Source: Pleurodeles waltl (lineage: Eukaryota; Chordata; Amphibia; Caudata; Salamandridae). From it: DNA of 64,000 bases. How positions within the stretch are numbered: position 1 is the stretch's first letter; each line of letters starts with the position of its first letter. The notes under the pieces were generated by a model. That model saw only the letters and a list, made by a program, of their open reading frames with translations. It searched no databases and was not told where the DNA came from. Of this stretch, positions 46,401-55,484 are shown piece after piece. The stretch is from NCBI RefSeq assembly GCF_031143425.1, contig NC_090441.1, positions 221,460,928 to 221,524,927 on the forward strand. The letters are read 5' to 3'. A program made the translations under genes and the position numbers.

Positions 46401-47546
46401 GCGCTGAACTGGGCCCCGCCGTCTCAAGAACCGCTCCGCTGGGCCCCGCCGTCTCAAGCACCGCTGAACTGGGCCCTTAAAGGCAAGGAGCGCTGAACTG
46501 GGCCCCGCCGTCTCAGGAACCGCTGAACTGGGCCCTTCAAGGCAAGAACCGCTGGCCCTTTGGCAGACGTGGCAGGGCAGGATCTATCTCGGGCAGGGCT
46601 GCAGGATGTCCTCTGGCCAACTTGCCTCCTCCAGTGGCAGTGGGGTCTGTTATGGACTGTATGGACTGTGGCTTTGCTCTCCCCAGGATGGCCCAGTGGG
46701 CAGGCCACCCACTGTATGGACTGTATGGACTGTGGCTTTGCTCTCCCCAGGATGGCCCAGTGGGCAGGCCACCCACTGTATGGACTGTATGGACTGTGGC
46801 TTTGCTCTCCCCAGGATGGCCCAGTGGGCAGGCCACCCACTGTATGGACTGTATGGACTGTGGCTTTGCTCTCCCCAGGATGGCCCAGTGGGCGGCCCAC
46901 CCACTGTATGGACTGTATGGACTGTGGCTTTGCTCTCCCCAGGATGGCCCAGTGGGCGGCCCACCCACTGTATGGACTGTATGGACTGTGGCTTTGCTCT
47001 CCCCAGGATGGGCCAGTGGTCATGGAGTCCCCTCGTGGATCTGGCGTCGTGTACTCAAGTGGCTGAGGTGCCCCCCCTTCCCTTCCCCCTGAGGTGCCTG
47101 TCCGATTTTCTTGCTGATGCCCCTGCAGTGTTCTCTCCGTGGAGTTCTTGTCGTGGGACTGGGCCTTGCCCCTTTGCACAGGAACCCTGTGATCCACGGA
47201 CAGTGGTTGGACTACATTTAGTAGCTGTATATATTTTGTATATAGTTTATTTATTTATTGCGATTACTGGTGTCCATATTTCAATATATCTGCCCGTTTA
47301 TGATCTCTTCTTTTGGTCTTTGCATTATTTCGGAGGGGGGTGGTTTGTGGGTGGTGACAGTGATCTGTGGGAATGCATTGATGTGTGTGTTGTAGTGGGT
47401 GTGGGTGGGTGGGTGTGTGCCGGTAATCTTTTCCCTCCCCTGTGTCGTAGGTGCAGTACTCACCGATGTCTTCCGCGCCGCCGGGTGTGCTCCTGGTATA
47501 TGAGCAGGAATAGGAGTGCGGGGATGACCTGCAACTCTGGTTCCAT
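40439..47546 (-). CDS. HARBI1-like DDE transposase, two exons with a 6-kb intron
   Basis: Main exon 41474-40439; proposed first exon 47546-47464. The exon 1 ATG gives MEPELQVIPALLFLL followed by an Arg-rich stretch and ends after codon position 2 at CG|GTGAGT. The acceptor CTTCCTAG|G at 41475/41474 supplies the third base, so the frame is kept and the product is 372 residues, close to the HARBI1 size. The main exon has no stops. Catalytic residues in the unspliced 356-residue frame that starts at 41509 are Asp155 (AIDGTH), Asp231 (GDSGYP) and Glu267 (VIERTF), spaced DD35E; an N-terminal helix-turn-helix region (GSFQTTVGIASGMSQ) and an acidic tail (EESDEEEDDG) are present. It would cut and paste the element in the nucleus with a Myb-like partner. 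If exon 1 is wrong, translation could start at Met 41443. Confidence 0.85.
41600..41937 (+). promoter_or_regulatory. CpG-rich promoter region of the second Myb gene
   Basis: 41690-41850 is dense in CG (ACCGCGGCGGGCGGCGGGCG, CGCACCGCCGCGG twice). YY1-like motifs lie on each side in opposite orientation: GAAATGGCGGC (41634-41644) and ACCGCCATTTTC (41840-41851). The first ATG downstream (41938) has a good context (GGGACAATGG). It lies inside the proposed transposase intron, 130 bp upstream of that gene's acceptor on the other strand. Confidence 0.5.
41938..44985 (+). CDS. Second Myb/SANT-like protein, three exons, inside transposase intron
   Basis: Exon 1 41938-42051 (CAA|GTGAGT), exon 2 43128-43398 (CACATAG|G to GGGG|GTGAGT), exon 3 43778-44985 (acceptor GCATCAG; an in-frame alternative CATCAG is 9 bp on). 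Phases are 0 and 1 and match, giving about 530 residues. Exons 1 and 2 together make a Myb/SANT-like domain (residues 10-90) with Trp48 (GIWRAIAKEV) and Trp72 (CRKRWEDI). Exon 3 has an acidic Ser/Thr/Gly-rich region, a predicted coiled coil (EEVIDLLRTLIVGQTTLLNAI) and a long Ser/Thr/Pro-rich tail with basic clusters. Function unknown; probably a second DNA-binding partner of the transposase. Intron 1 is almost entirely a G-rich minisatellite. The 3' end is uncertain (see 44941). Confidence 0.75.
42092..43058 (+). repeat. G-rich minisatellite, 90-bp higher-order unit, in intron 1
   Basis: Built from GGCCTGGCGGGGATGGGG-like blocks; a 90-bp period repeats exactly at 42361, 42451 and 42541, with shorter variants elsewhere. 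Many G runs of 4-6 occur on the plus strand. The array starts 40 bp after the donor (42052) and stops 70 bp before the acceptor (43128). Long open frames on both strands (Gly/Met/Leu, Trp/Arg and Pro-rich) are by-products of the period being divisible by three. Confidence 0.92.
44941..45398 (+). other. Probable continuation of the second Myb gene in another frame
   Basis: At 44937-44945 the sequence CGGGGTAAGA both shifts frame and resembles a strong splice donor (G|GTAAGA). Downstream, the +2 frame is open to 45398 and carries a basic cluster (GKRSRRRKGRRR) and a Pro/Ala/Gly-rich tail, continuous in style with exon 3. Either a one-base indel cut the gene short at 44985, or splicing at 44941 joins another exon. 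I cannot choose between them. Confidence 0.4.
45463..46552 (+). repeat. Minisatellite with 119-bp higher-order repeat
   Basis: Basic units of 29-30 bp (CCGCTGAACTGGGCCCCGCC plus GTCTCAAGCA) alternate with a variant ending CTTCAAGGCAAGGAG. Four units form a 119-bp block, seen as exact 119-bp spacing of equivalent positions from 45704 to 46061. Because 119 is not divisible by three, reading frames shift between blocks, and the Arg/Pro-rich ORFs are not genes. Confidence 0.9.
46651..47022 (+). repeat. 64-bp tandem repeat, about 5.8 copies
   Basis: Units begin TATGGACTGTATGGACTGTG at 46651, 46715, 46779, 46843, 46907 and 46971. They are nearly identical; two late units have GGCGGCCC instead of GGCAGGCC. 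Open frames on both strands are repeat artefacts. Confidence 0.92.
47023..47463. other. Harbinger spacer, no gene recognised
   Basis: A/T-rich stretch 47220-47340 with TTTATTTATTTATTG, then GTGGGTGG repeats. It lies within the proposed transposase intron next to exon 1. It could include the 3' untranslated region of the second Myb gene, but no clear AATAAA is present on the plus strand. Confidence 0.4.
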
Positions 47547-47874
47547 ACTGCCGGAATCTCGCGTGGAGTGCGTAGAGGTGAGCGTTTTCCCGTTCGTAGT
47601 CTGTTTCCGCCGTTTTCTTATCGGCGGTGTTCGCGCCCCGGAAAAGGTGGCAGATTGGTGGGTCGTAATAGGGTGGGCGGTACATTGTCTGCCGCCTGGC
47701 TGTTGGCGGGAACCGCCGCGCTGTTTGTTTGTACCGCTGTGGCGGGCGGAGTGTTAAGTTGGCGGGCTGTGTTGGCGGTTCCCGCCAGGGTCAGAATTGC
47801 ATATTTTAGACCGCCGGCCTGTTGGCGGCTTGGCCGCCGCTTTATCACCGACCGCCAGGGTCAGAATGAGGGCC
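47547..47874 (-). promoter_or_regulatory. Right end and subterminal region, probable transposase promoter
   Basis: GC-rich with repeated GGCGGGAACCGCC, CCGCCAGGGTCAGAAT (twice, near 47786 and 47853), TTGGCGGCTTGGCCGCC and related inverted motifs, ending in the 16-bp terminal sequence. It lies directly upstream of the proposed transposase start at 47546 on the minus strand. Motif clusters mirror those at the left end. Confidence 0.55.
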
Positions 47875-48008
47875 TATGTTATTTTTGCTGTACGTACATT
47901 AATTTCAGCACCAGCTTGTAGTTCAGGAGAGCTCCTTCAAGTAGGGGCGAGCTACCAGTACCTCCAGAGCCTCCTGCTGCAGGACTCTTGTGCTGAGGCC
48001 ATTTGTGC

Positions 48009-49568
48009 AAGACTCACCCGCACACACCCCCAGAAATCCCCAGGAGCCCCAAGACTTACCCGCACACACCCCCAGAAATCCCCAGGAGCCCCAAGACTCA
48101 ACCGCACACACCCCCAGACATCCCCAGTAGCCCCAAGACTCACCCGCACACACCCCCAGACATCCCAAGGAGCCCCAAGACTTACCCCTCACACACCCTC
48201 AGACATCCCCAGGAGCCCCAAAACTCACCCGCACACACCCCCAGACATCCCCAGGAGCCCCAAGACACACCCGCACACACCCCCAGACATCCCAGGAGCC
48301 CCAAAACTCACTCGCACATACCCTCAGACATCCCCAGGAGCCCCAAGACTTACCCCTCACACACCCCCAGACATCCCCAGGAGCCCCCAAACTCACCCGC
48401 ACACACCCCCAGACATCCCCAGGAGCCCCAAGACTCATACGCACACACCCCCAGACATCTCCAGGAGCCCCAAGACTCATCCCACACACACCCCCAGACA
48501 TCCCCAGGAGCCCCAAGACTCACCTCGCACACACCCCCAGACATCCCCAGGAGCCCCAAGACTCACCCGCACACACCCCCAGACATCCCCAGGAGCCCCA
48601 AAACTCACTCGCACACACCCTCAGACATCCCCAGGAGCCCCAAGACTCACCCGCACACATCCCCAGACATCCCCAGGAGCCCCAAGACTCACCCGCACAC
48701 ATCCCCAGACATCCCCAGGAGCCCCAAGACTCACCCGCACACACCCCCAGACATCCCCAGGAGCCCCAAAACTCACTCGCACACACCCTCAGACATCCCC
48801 AGGAGCCCCAAGACTCACCCGCACACATCCCCAGACATCCCCAGGAGCCCCAAGACTCACCCGCACACACCCCCAGACATCCCCAGGAGCCCCAAGACTC
48901 ACCTCGCACACACCCCCAGACATCCCCAGGAGCCCCAAGACTCACCCGCACACACCCCCAGACATCCCCAGGAGCCCCAAGACTCACCTCGCACACACCC
49001 CCAGACATCCCCAGGAGCCCCAAGACTCAACCGCACACACCCCCAGACATCCCCAGAAGCCTCAAGACTCACCCGCACACACCCCCAGACATCCCCAGGA
49101 GCCCCAAGACTCACCCGCACACACCCCCAGACATCCCCAGGAGCCCCAAGACTCACCTCGCACACACCCCCAGACATCCCCAGGAGCCCCAAGACTCACC
49201 CGCACACACCCCCAGACATCCCCAGGAGCCCCAAGACTCACCCGCACACATCCCCAGACATCCCCAGGAGCCCCAAGACTCACCCACACACATCCCCAGA
49301 CATCCCCAGGAGCCCCAAGACTCACCCGCACACACCCCCAGACATCCCCAGGAGCCCCAAGACTCACCCGCACACACCCCCAGACATCCCCAGGAGCCCC
49401 AAGACTCACCCGCACACATCCCCAGACATCCCCAGGAGCCCCAAGACTCACCCGCACACACCCCCAGACATCCCCAGGAGCCCCAAGACTCACCCGCACA
49501 CATCCCCAGACATCCCCAGGAGCCCCAAGACTCACCCGCGCACACCCCCAGACATCCCCGGAGCCCCG
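48009..49568 (+). repeat. 42-bp satellite array, about 37 copies
   Basis: Unit GACTCACCCGCACACACCCC plus CAGACATCCCCAGGAGCCCCAA. Variants are mostly single-base changes plus one-base gains (ACCTCGCAC) or losses. Strongly strand-asymmetric: C-rich on plus, G-rich on minus. The 14-codon period keeps frames open on both strands (up to 610 codons); these are not genes. Adjacent 47875-48008 and 49569-49901 hold nothing recognisable. Confidence 0.93.
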
Positions 49569-49901
49569 CAGGTGGGCAGCGGCTCAGCACGTGTGCATTC
49601 ACCATGAATGGAGATCATCACTTCAATAGCAGAAGAACATCTTTAAAGTAAAATTGGAACTTAAAATGCATACCCCTGGCGTCGGAGCAGAGGCGGGTTC
49701 ATCGACTGCAGGCAAACCCAATCCTTCAGGAACCGCCGACACTGGATGTGGGCACAGGGATGGAAATCGCAATCACTGCATTTACAGACAGTGACGTGTT
49801 CTGCAAGAAGCATCGACCCTGGATGTAAATCCATGCTGAGCTGATTTAGATGCAGTGTTGTTGGAAAATAAAGGAGCAGCATTGAAACGGCAGAATACCA
49901 A

Positions 49902-50416
49902 GGAACCCCATAACCCAGGAAGGCCAAGCAGCTCCAAGCAGCTGTAGTTCCAGAAGATCTGCCAGTAAGGAAACCCATACGCAGGAAGGCCATGCAGCTC
50001 CAAGCAGTTGTGGATCCTGGAGATCTGCTAGTAAGGAGCCCCATAACACAGTAAGGCTCCAAGCAGCTCCAAGCAGCTGTAGTTCCAAGAGATGAGCTAG
50101 TAAAGAGCCCCATAACCCAGGATGGCCAAGCAACTCCATGAAGCTGTAGTTCCAGGAGATCTGCTAGTAAGGAGCCCCATAACCAAGGAAGGCCAAGCAG
50201 CTCCAAGCAGCTGTAGTTCCAGGAGATCTGCTAGTAAGGAGCCCCATAACCCAGGAAGGCCAAGCAGCTCCAAGCAGCTGTAGTTCCAGGAGATCTGCCA
50301 TTAAGGAGCCCCCATAACCCAGGAAGGCCAAGCAGCTCCGCACAGCTGTAGTTCCTGGAGGTCTGCTAGTAAGGAGCCCCCATAACCAGGTAAGGCTCCG
50401 CGCAGTTGTGGTTGAA
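49902..50416 (+). repeat. 67-bp tandem repeat, about 7.5 copies
   Basis: Unit GGAGCCCCATAACCCAGGAA, then GGCCAAGCAGCTCCAAGCAG, then CTGTAGTTCCAGGAGATCTG and CTAGTAA. Central copies are the most alike and edge copies diverged, as is usual when arrays turn over from the centre. 50417-50680 beyond it shows no feature. Confidence 0.88.
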
Positions 50417-50678
50417 AGGGACAGATGCACCTTCTGTGGACTTCATTCACCAGACTGACTATTGTTTCTAAGCTTTTCTCTCGAGGCCAAAGGTGAAAGG
50501 TGATAATGAACCCCTTGACCGGATAGCTCAGAAAAAACACCACATGGAGACAATTTCCAGAGTTTATCCTGAGCAAACAGATATCAAGATAATGACAGGG
50601 AGGGCTGGAAGCCACAGGGGCTCCAGAGGCCTCTGTTATGCAGCTAACATCCCATATATACATTTAAAAAAAATATAT

Positions 50679-50680
<2 letters not shown>

Positions 50681-50764
<84 letters not shown>

Positions 50765-50808
50765 GAATAGATAGATAGATAGATACATAGATACATAGAT
50801 AGATAGAT
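50681..50808 (+). repeat. (GATA)n microsatellite
   Basis: About 30 AGAT/GATA units with a few GATACATA interruptions near the 3' end. Confidence 0.97.
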
Positions 50809-50854
50809 CTAAAAACAACCCCCACAAGGTGGATGAAGTGGAAGTGCGCCTTCT

Positions 50855-51186
50855 CAGTGCTTTATGCTAGCGCGCGCACATGGCACAGTGCTGTATGCTA
50901 GCGCGATCACATGACACAGTGCTGTATGCTGGCGTGCACACATGGTACAGTGCTGTATGCTAGCGCGCGCAAATGGCACAGTGCCGTATGCTAGCTGGAA
51001 CAGTGCTGTATGCAAATGCATGCACATGGCACAGTGCTGTATGCTAGCGCAAGCACATGGCACAGTGCTGTATGCTAGTGCGCGCACATGGCGCAGTGCT
51101 GTATGCAAGCGCGAGCACATGACACAGTGCTGTATGCTAGCGCGCGCACATGGCACAGTGCTGTATGGTAGTGCGCGCACATGGCA
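50855..51186 (+). repeat. 31-bp tandem repeat, about 10 copies
   Basis: Unit CACATGGCACAGTGCTGTAT followed by GCTAGCGCGCG. Units are moderately diverged, with alternating CG dinucleotides at the unit end. 51187-51378 that follows is unrecognised single-copy-like sequence. Confidence 0.88.
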
Positions 51187-51378
51187 TCAAATCAGACTCC
51201 TATGCAGGGTCGGACGAGGAATCCAAAGCAATCCTGGCAACTTTCTCAGACGAGTCCCCTCACCCCCACCGCCAGTTGTGGGGGAGTTGGGTGCACATGT
51301 GAAGCACCGCTGCGTTTGTTACTGGAACCTGATATTGCAGCAAAACCAACCCACACCATACCACAAAAACACAATGCC

Positions 51379-52926
51379 TGTAGGAGGCAGGTTGAAGGCA
51401 GGCTACCCCCAGAGCATGGACCACCTGGAAACAGTTGAGAAAGCCGTCAGGATTAGGCGCTACAATGTTGCTGGTAGTCGTCTTGCTACTTTGTTGCGGT
51501 TTTGCAGGCATCCTGGAGCAGTCAGTGGTCGATTCTTTGGTAGAAGGTGAAGAGGGAGATGCAGAGGAACTCTGGTGAGCTCTTGCATTCGTTATTTGAA
51601 GAATTCCCCAAAGCAGAGACCCTAAATAGCCAGAAAAGAAGGTTTGGCTACCAAGTTAGGAGGATTGGCTACCAAGAGAGGTAAGAGCCTATCAGAAGGA
51701 GCCTCTGACGTCACCTGCTGGCACTGGCCACTCAGAGCAGTCCAGTGTGCCCCCAACACCTTTGTTTCCAAGATGGCAGAGGTCTGGGACACACTGGAGG
51801 AGCTCTGGGCACTTCCCATGGGAGGTACTGGTCAGGGGAGTGGTCACTCCCCTTTCCTTTGTCCAGTTTCACGCCAGAGCATGGCTGGGGGATCCCTGAA
51901 CCGGTGTAGACTGGCTTATGCAGAGATGGGCACCATCTGTGCCCATCAAAGCATTTCCAGAAGCTGGGGGAGGCTACTCCTCCCCAGCCCTTCACACCTA
52001 TTTCCAAAGGGAGAGGGTATAACACCCTCTCTCAGAGGAAATCCTTTGTTCTGCCTTCCTGGGCCAGGGCTGCCTGGACCCCAGGATGGCAGAAACCTGT
52101 CTGAGGGGTTGGCAGCAGCAGCTGCTGCAGTGAAACCCCAGGAAGGGCAGTTCGGCAGTACCAGGGTCTGTGCTACAGACCACTGGGATCATGGGATTGT
52201 GCCAACTATGCCAGGATGGCATAGAGGGGCAATTCCATGATCATAGACATGTTACATGGCCATATTCGGAGTTACCATTGTGAAGCTACATATAGGTAGT
52301 GACCTATATGTAGTGCACGCGTGTAATGGTGTCCCCGCACTCACAAAGTCCGGGGAATTGGCCCTGAACAATGTGGGGGCACCTTGGCTAGTGCCAGGGT
52401 GCCCTCACACTAAGTAACTTTGCACCTAACCTTTACCAGGTAATGGTTAGACATATAGGTGACTTATAAGTTACTTAAGTGCAGTGTAAAATGGCTGTGA
52501 AATAACGTGGACGTTATTTCACTCAGGCTGCAGTGGCAGGCCTGTGTAAGAATTGTCAGAGCTCCCTATGGGTGGCAAAAGAAATGCTGCAGCCCATAGG
52601 GATCTCCTGGAACCCCAATACCCTGGGTACCTCAGTACCATATACTAGGGAATTATAAGGGTGTTCCAGTAAGCCAATGTAAATTAGTAAAATTGGTCAC
52701 TAGCCTGTTAGTGACAATTTGAAAGAAATGAGAGAGCATAACCACTGAGGTTCTGATTAGCAGAGCCTCAGTGAGACAGTTAGTCACTACACAGGTAACA
52801 CATTCAGGCACACTTATGAGCACTGGGGCCCTGGGTGACAGGGTCCCAGTGGCACATACAACTAAAACAACATATATACAGTGAAAAATGGGGGTAACAT
52901 GCCAGGCAAGATGGTACTTTCCTACA
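51379..52926 (-). repeat. Minus-strand LTR with large internal deletion (solo LTR remnant)
   Basis: Keeps both ends (TGTAGGAGGC at 51379 and CTTTCCTACA at 52926), but about 1.4 kb after the first ten bases is gone; sequence resumes at the AGGGTGAAGGCAGGCTACCC landmark (compare 396-416). No interior adjoins it. A short target duplication is not evident. Confidence 0.85.
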
Positions 52927-52940
52927 CGGATAAAGCAAAA

Positions 52941-54474
52941 TCTTGGTGCCTGCATTAGCAGGGGGAAGATTCCATCGATCCACCGGAAATTTCTTCTTGG
53001 CTTCCAGTGCAGGGTGAAGGCAGACAGCCCCCAGAGCATGCACCACCGGGAAAGATGGCAGGATTAGGAGCTACAATGTTGCTGGTAGTCTTCTTGCTAC
53101 TTTGTTGTAGTTTTGCAGGCGTCCTGGAGAGGCAGCGGTCGATCCTTGGCAGAAGTCGAAGAGAGCGGTGCAGAGATACTCTGGTGAATTCTTGCAAGTC
53201 GTTATCTGAGGAAAAGCCCACTGGAGAGACCCTAAATAGCCCTCAGAGGAGGATTGGTTACCTAGTCAGGTAAGCACCTATCAGGAGGGGTCTCTGACAT
53301 CACCTGCTGGCACTGGCCACTCAGAGGCCTCCAGAGTGCCCTCAAACCTCCGGAAACAAGATGGCAGAAGTCTGAGACTCACTGGAGGGGCTCTGGGCAC
53401 CACCCCTTGGGTGGTGATGGACAGGGGAGTGGTCACTCCCCTTTCCTTTGTCCAATTTTCCGCCATAGCAGGGACTTTGGGTTCCCTGAACTGCTGTAGA
53501 TTGGCATATGCAAGGAGGGCACCATCTGTGCCCTTCAAATCATTTCCAGAGGCTGGGGTAGGCTCCCCCTCCCCAGCCTTTAACACCTATTTCCAAAGGG
53601 AGAGGGTGTAACACCCTCTCTCAGAGGAAATACTTTGTTCTGCCTTCCTGGGACTGGGCTGCCCAGACCCCAGGAGGGCAGATGCCTGTCTGTGGGGTTG
53701 CAGCAGCTGTAGCTGCAGAGAAAACCCCAGAGAGACAGTTTGGCAGTACCTGGGGACCATAGTGGAGTCCCGGGGGTGCATGGAATTGGCTCCACAATAC
53801 CAGATTTGGAATGAGGGGACAATTCCATGATCTTAGACATGTTACATGGCCATATTCAGAGTCACCATTGTGAAGCTACATATAGGTATTGAACTATATG
53901 TAGTGCACATGTGTAATGGTGTCCCCGTACTCACAAAGTCTGGGGAAATGGCCCTGAACTATGTGGGGGCATGTTTGCTAGTGCAGTGAAGTGAAGGTTA
54001 GACATATAGGTGACTTATAAGTTACTTAAGTGCAGTGAAAAATGGCTGTGAAATAAGGTGTGCGTTATTTCACTCAGGTTCAATAACAGCCTGTGTAAAG
54101 GTTTGTCTGAGCTCCCTATGGGTGGCAAAAGAAATGCTGCAGCTCATAGGGATCTCCTGGAACCCCAATATCCTGGGTACCTAGGTTCCATATACTAGAG
54201 AATTATAAAGGTGACCCAGTGTGCAATTGAAATTGGTAAAAGTGGTCACTAGCCTACAGTGATGAATTTAAATGGAGAGAGATCATAAGCACTGAAGTTC
54301 TGGTTAGCAGATCCTCAGTGACATAGTTAGTCACTACACAAGTATAAACATTCAGGCCACAAACTATGAGCACTGTGGTCCTGGCTAGCAGGATCCCAGT
54401 GAGACAGTCAAAAACAAACTGACATACATGTAAAAATGGGGCTCACATGCCAGGCAAGATGGTACTTTCCTACA
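52941..54474 (-). repeat. Second, older minus-strand LTR fragment
   Basis: From CTTGGTGCCTGCATTAGCAG to GGTACTTTCCTACA at 54474. Same landmark order as other minus LTRs but more diverged, with deletions (for example near 53985). The element-sense 3' half is missing. It begins 14 bp after the previous LTR remnant. Confidence 0.82.
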
Positions 54475-55484
54475 GTATCCAGGTGCTTGCTGCAGATGTT
54501 ATTTGAAAAAACAGGTTTTCAGCTTTTTCCTGAAGAGGGTTAGTTATGGAGCAGCACGGAGGTGGAAGGGGAGAGTGTTCCAGGCCTTGGCGGTGAGGTG
54601 AGAGAAGGAGTGTCCTCCGGCTCGGCAGCGAGAGTGAGGTGTGCTGAGCCGAGGTTTCTGGGTGGTTTGTGGCGGGGGAGGCAGTATTTCAGGTAGGAGA
54701 GCTCTAAGCCAACACCACTAAGAACTGATCTATATCTTGACATGTTCTGTTCTCGCCCCTAGTACATCTGCTACATAACTTTGATTACCTAACTAACATG
54801 ATGATTCAGCTCTACCTTACATTATTGAACATTAATTCACCCTGATTTCAAAAGATTACTTATTACTATCACCTAACTTTTCTGCACACTGGTCCTAGAA
54901 ATAACATTGAACCTCTCACCTGGGTTACAAGGTAGCACCTCACCTCCTGAATATTTCAGATCATCTGAAATATGATTATGAGTGTTACTCCTCTAATTTA
55001 GCTGCCATGTTCACTGATGAGAGCACATCTATTCTGGTCACCCAGAAATGAAGGCCAGCATAAAACTAGATGAATAAGGACTGTGGCCACAATAACCTCA
55101 TTCACATTCTCCTATAACCTATTGCCACACATTGCTCCTAAAGGATGAATAATGCTCCACAATATCTATTGCACAACTGAAGATCTGTCACAAAATACAA
55201 ACCTGAGACTGCTAACACTATCATCTAAGTCAAAGTAAATCCACTTGTACTATCTGAATCTTGGCTACATTACATTTTACAGAATAGTATGACACTCCTT
55301 CTTCTGCCGTATTTCTCCATTACATGCTGTGACCTGTAAGACAGGTCTAGCTAAGGGTTGGCAGTAATCCACAACTCAGTTCATTGCAGGAACCCTCCCA
55401 GTGCCTACTACTGGAAATCATATCAATAAAGCAAACTTCCATTAGACTTCCATTAGACATTAGTAGACATTATTATGAGTATAC
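54475..55484. other. Spacer, no gene recognised
   Basis: 54500-54710 contains a GC-rich segment with a faint coding look (GGAGGTGGAAGGGGAGAGTG) that may be an old interspersed repeat of unknown class. 54720-55484 is A/T-rich without clear signals. Confidence 0.4.

Larger units (their letters stand above)
37742..47874. mobile_element. Giant PIF/Harbinger DNA transposon (10.1 kb, three genes)
   Basis: Left end GGGGGTCATTCTGACC (37742-37757) and right end, reverse complemented, GGCCCTCATTCTGACC (47859-47874) match at 13 of 16 positions and continue with GGCGGT on both sides. Flanking triplets are TCT and TAT, so there is no exact target duplication, only a one-mismatch pair. Inside are two plus-strand Myb/SANT-like genes and a minus-strand HARBI1-like transposase, which is the protein set of the superfamily (transposase plus Myb-like partner) with one extra gene. 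Three tandem-repeat arrays (42092-43058, 45463-46552, 46651-47022) account for much of its size. Alternative: two Harbingers merged end to end. The splice match across 47464/41474 argues for a single element. Confidence 0.75.

Noticed and set aside
46454..47757. Long ORFs on both strands over the 64-bp and 119-bp arrays
   Set aside because: Repeat artefacts; frames change between units and no domain is present.
48009..49568. CRISPR-like regular repeat spacing
   Set aside because: Units are contiguous without unique spacers, no cas genes, and the context is eukaryotic. The same applies to the other arrays.
47797..49629. A 610-codon plus-strand ORF and a 534-codon overlapping ORF
   Set aside because: Both run through the 42-bp array; a period divisible by three keeps any stop-free frame open. 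No non-repetitive domain.
54500..54745. Possible old coding fragment in a GC-rich patch
   Set aside because: Short, with stops, and I could not match it to a family with any certainty.
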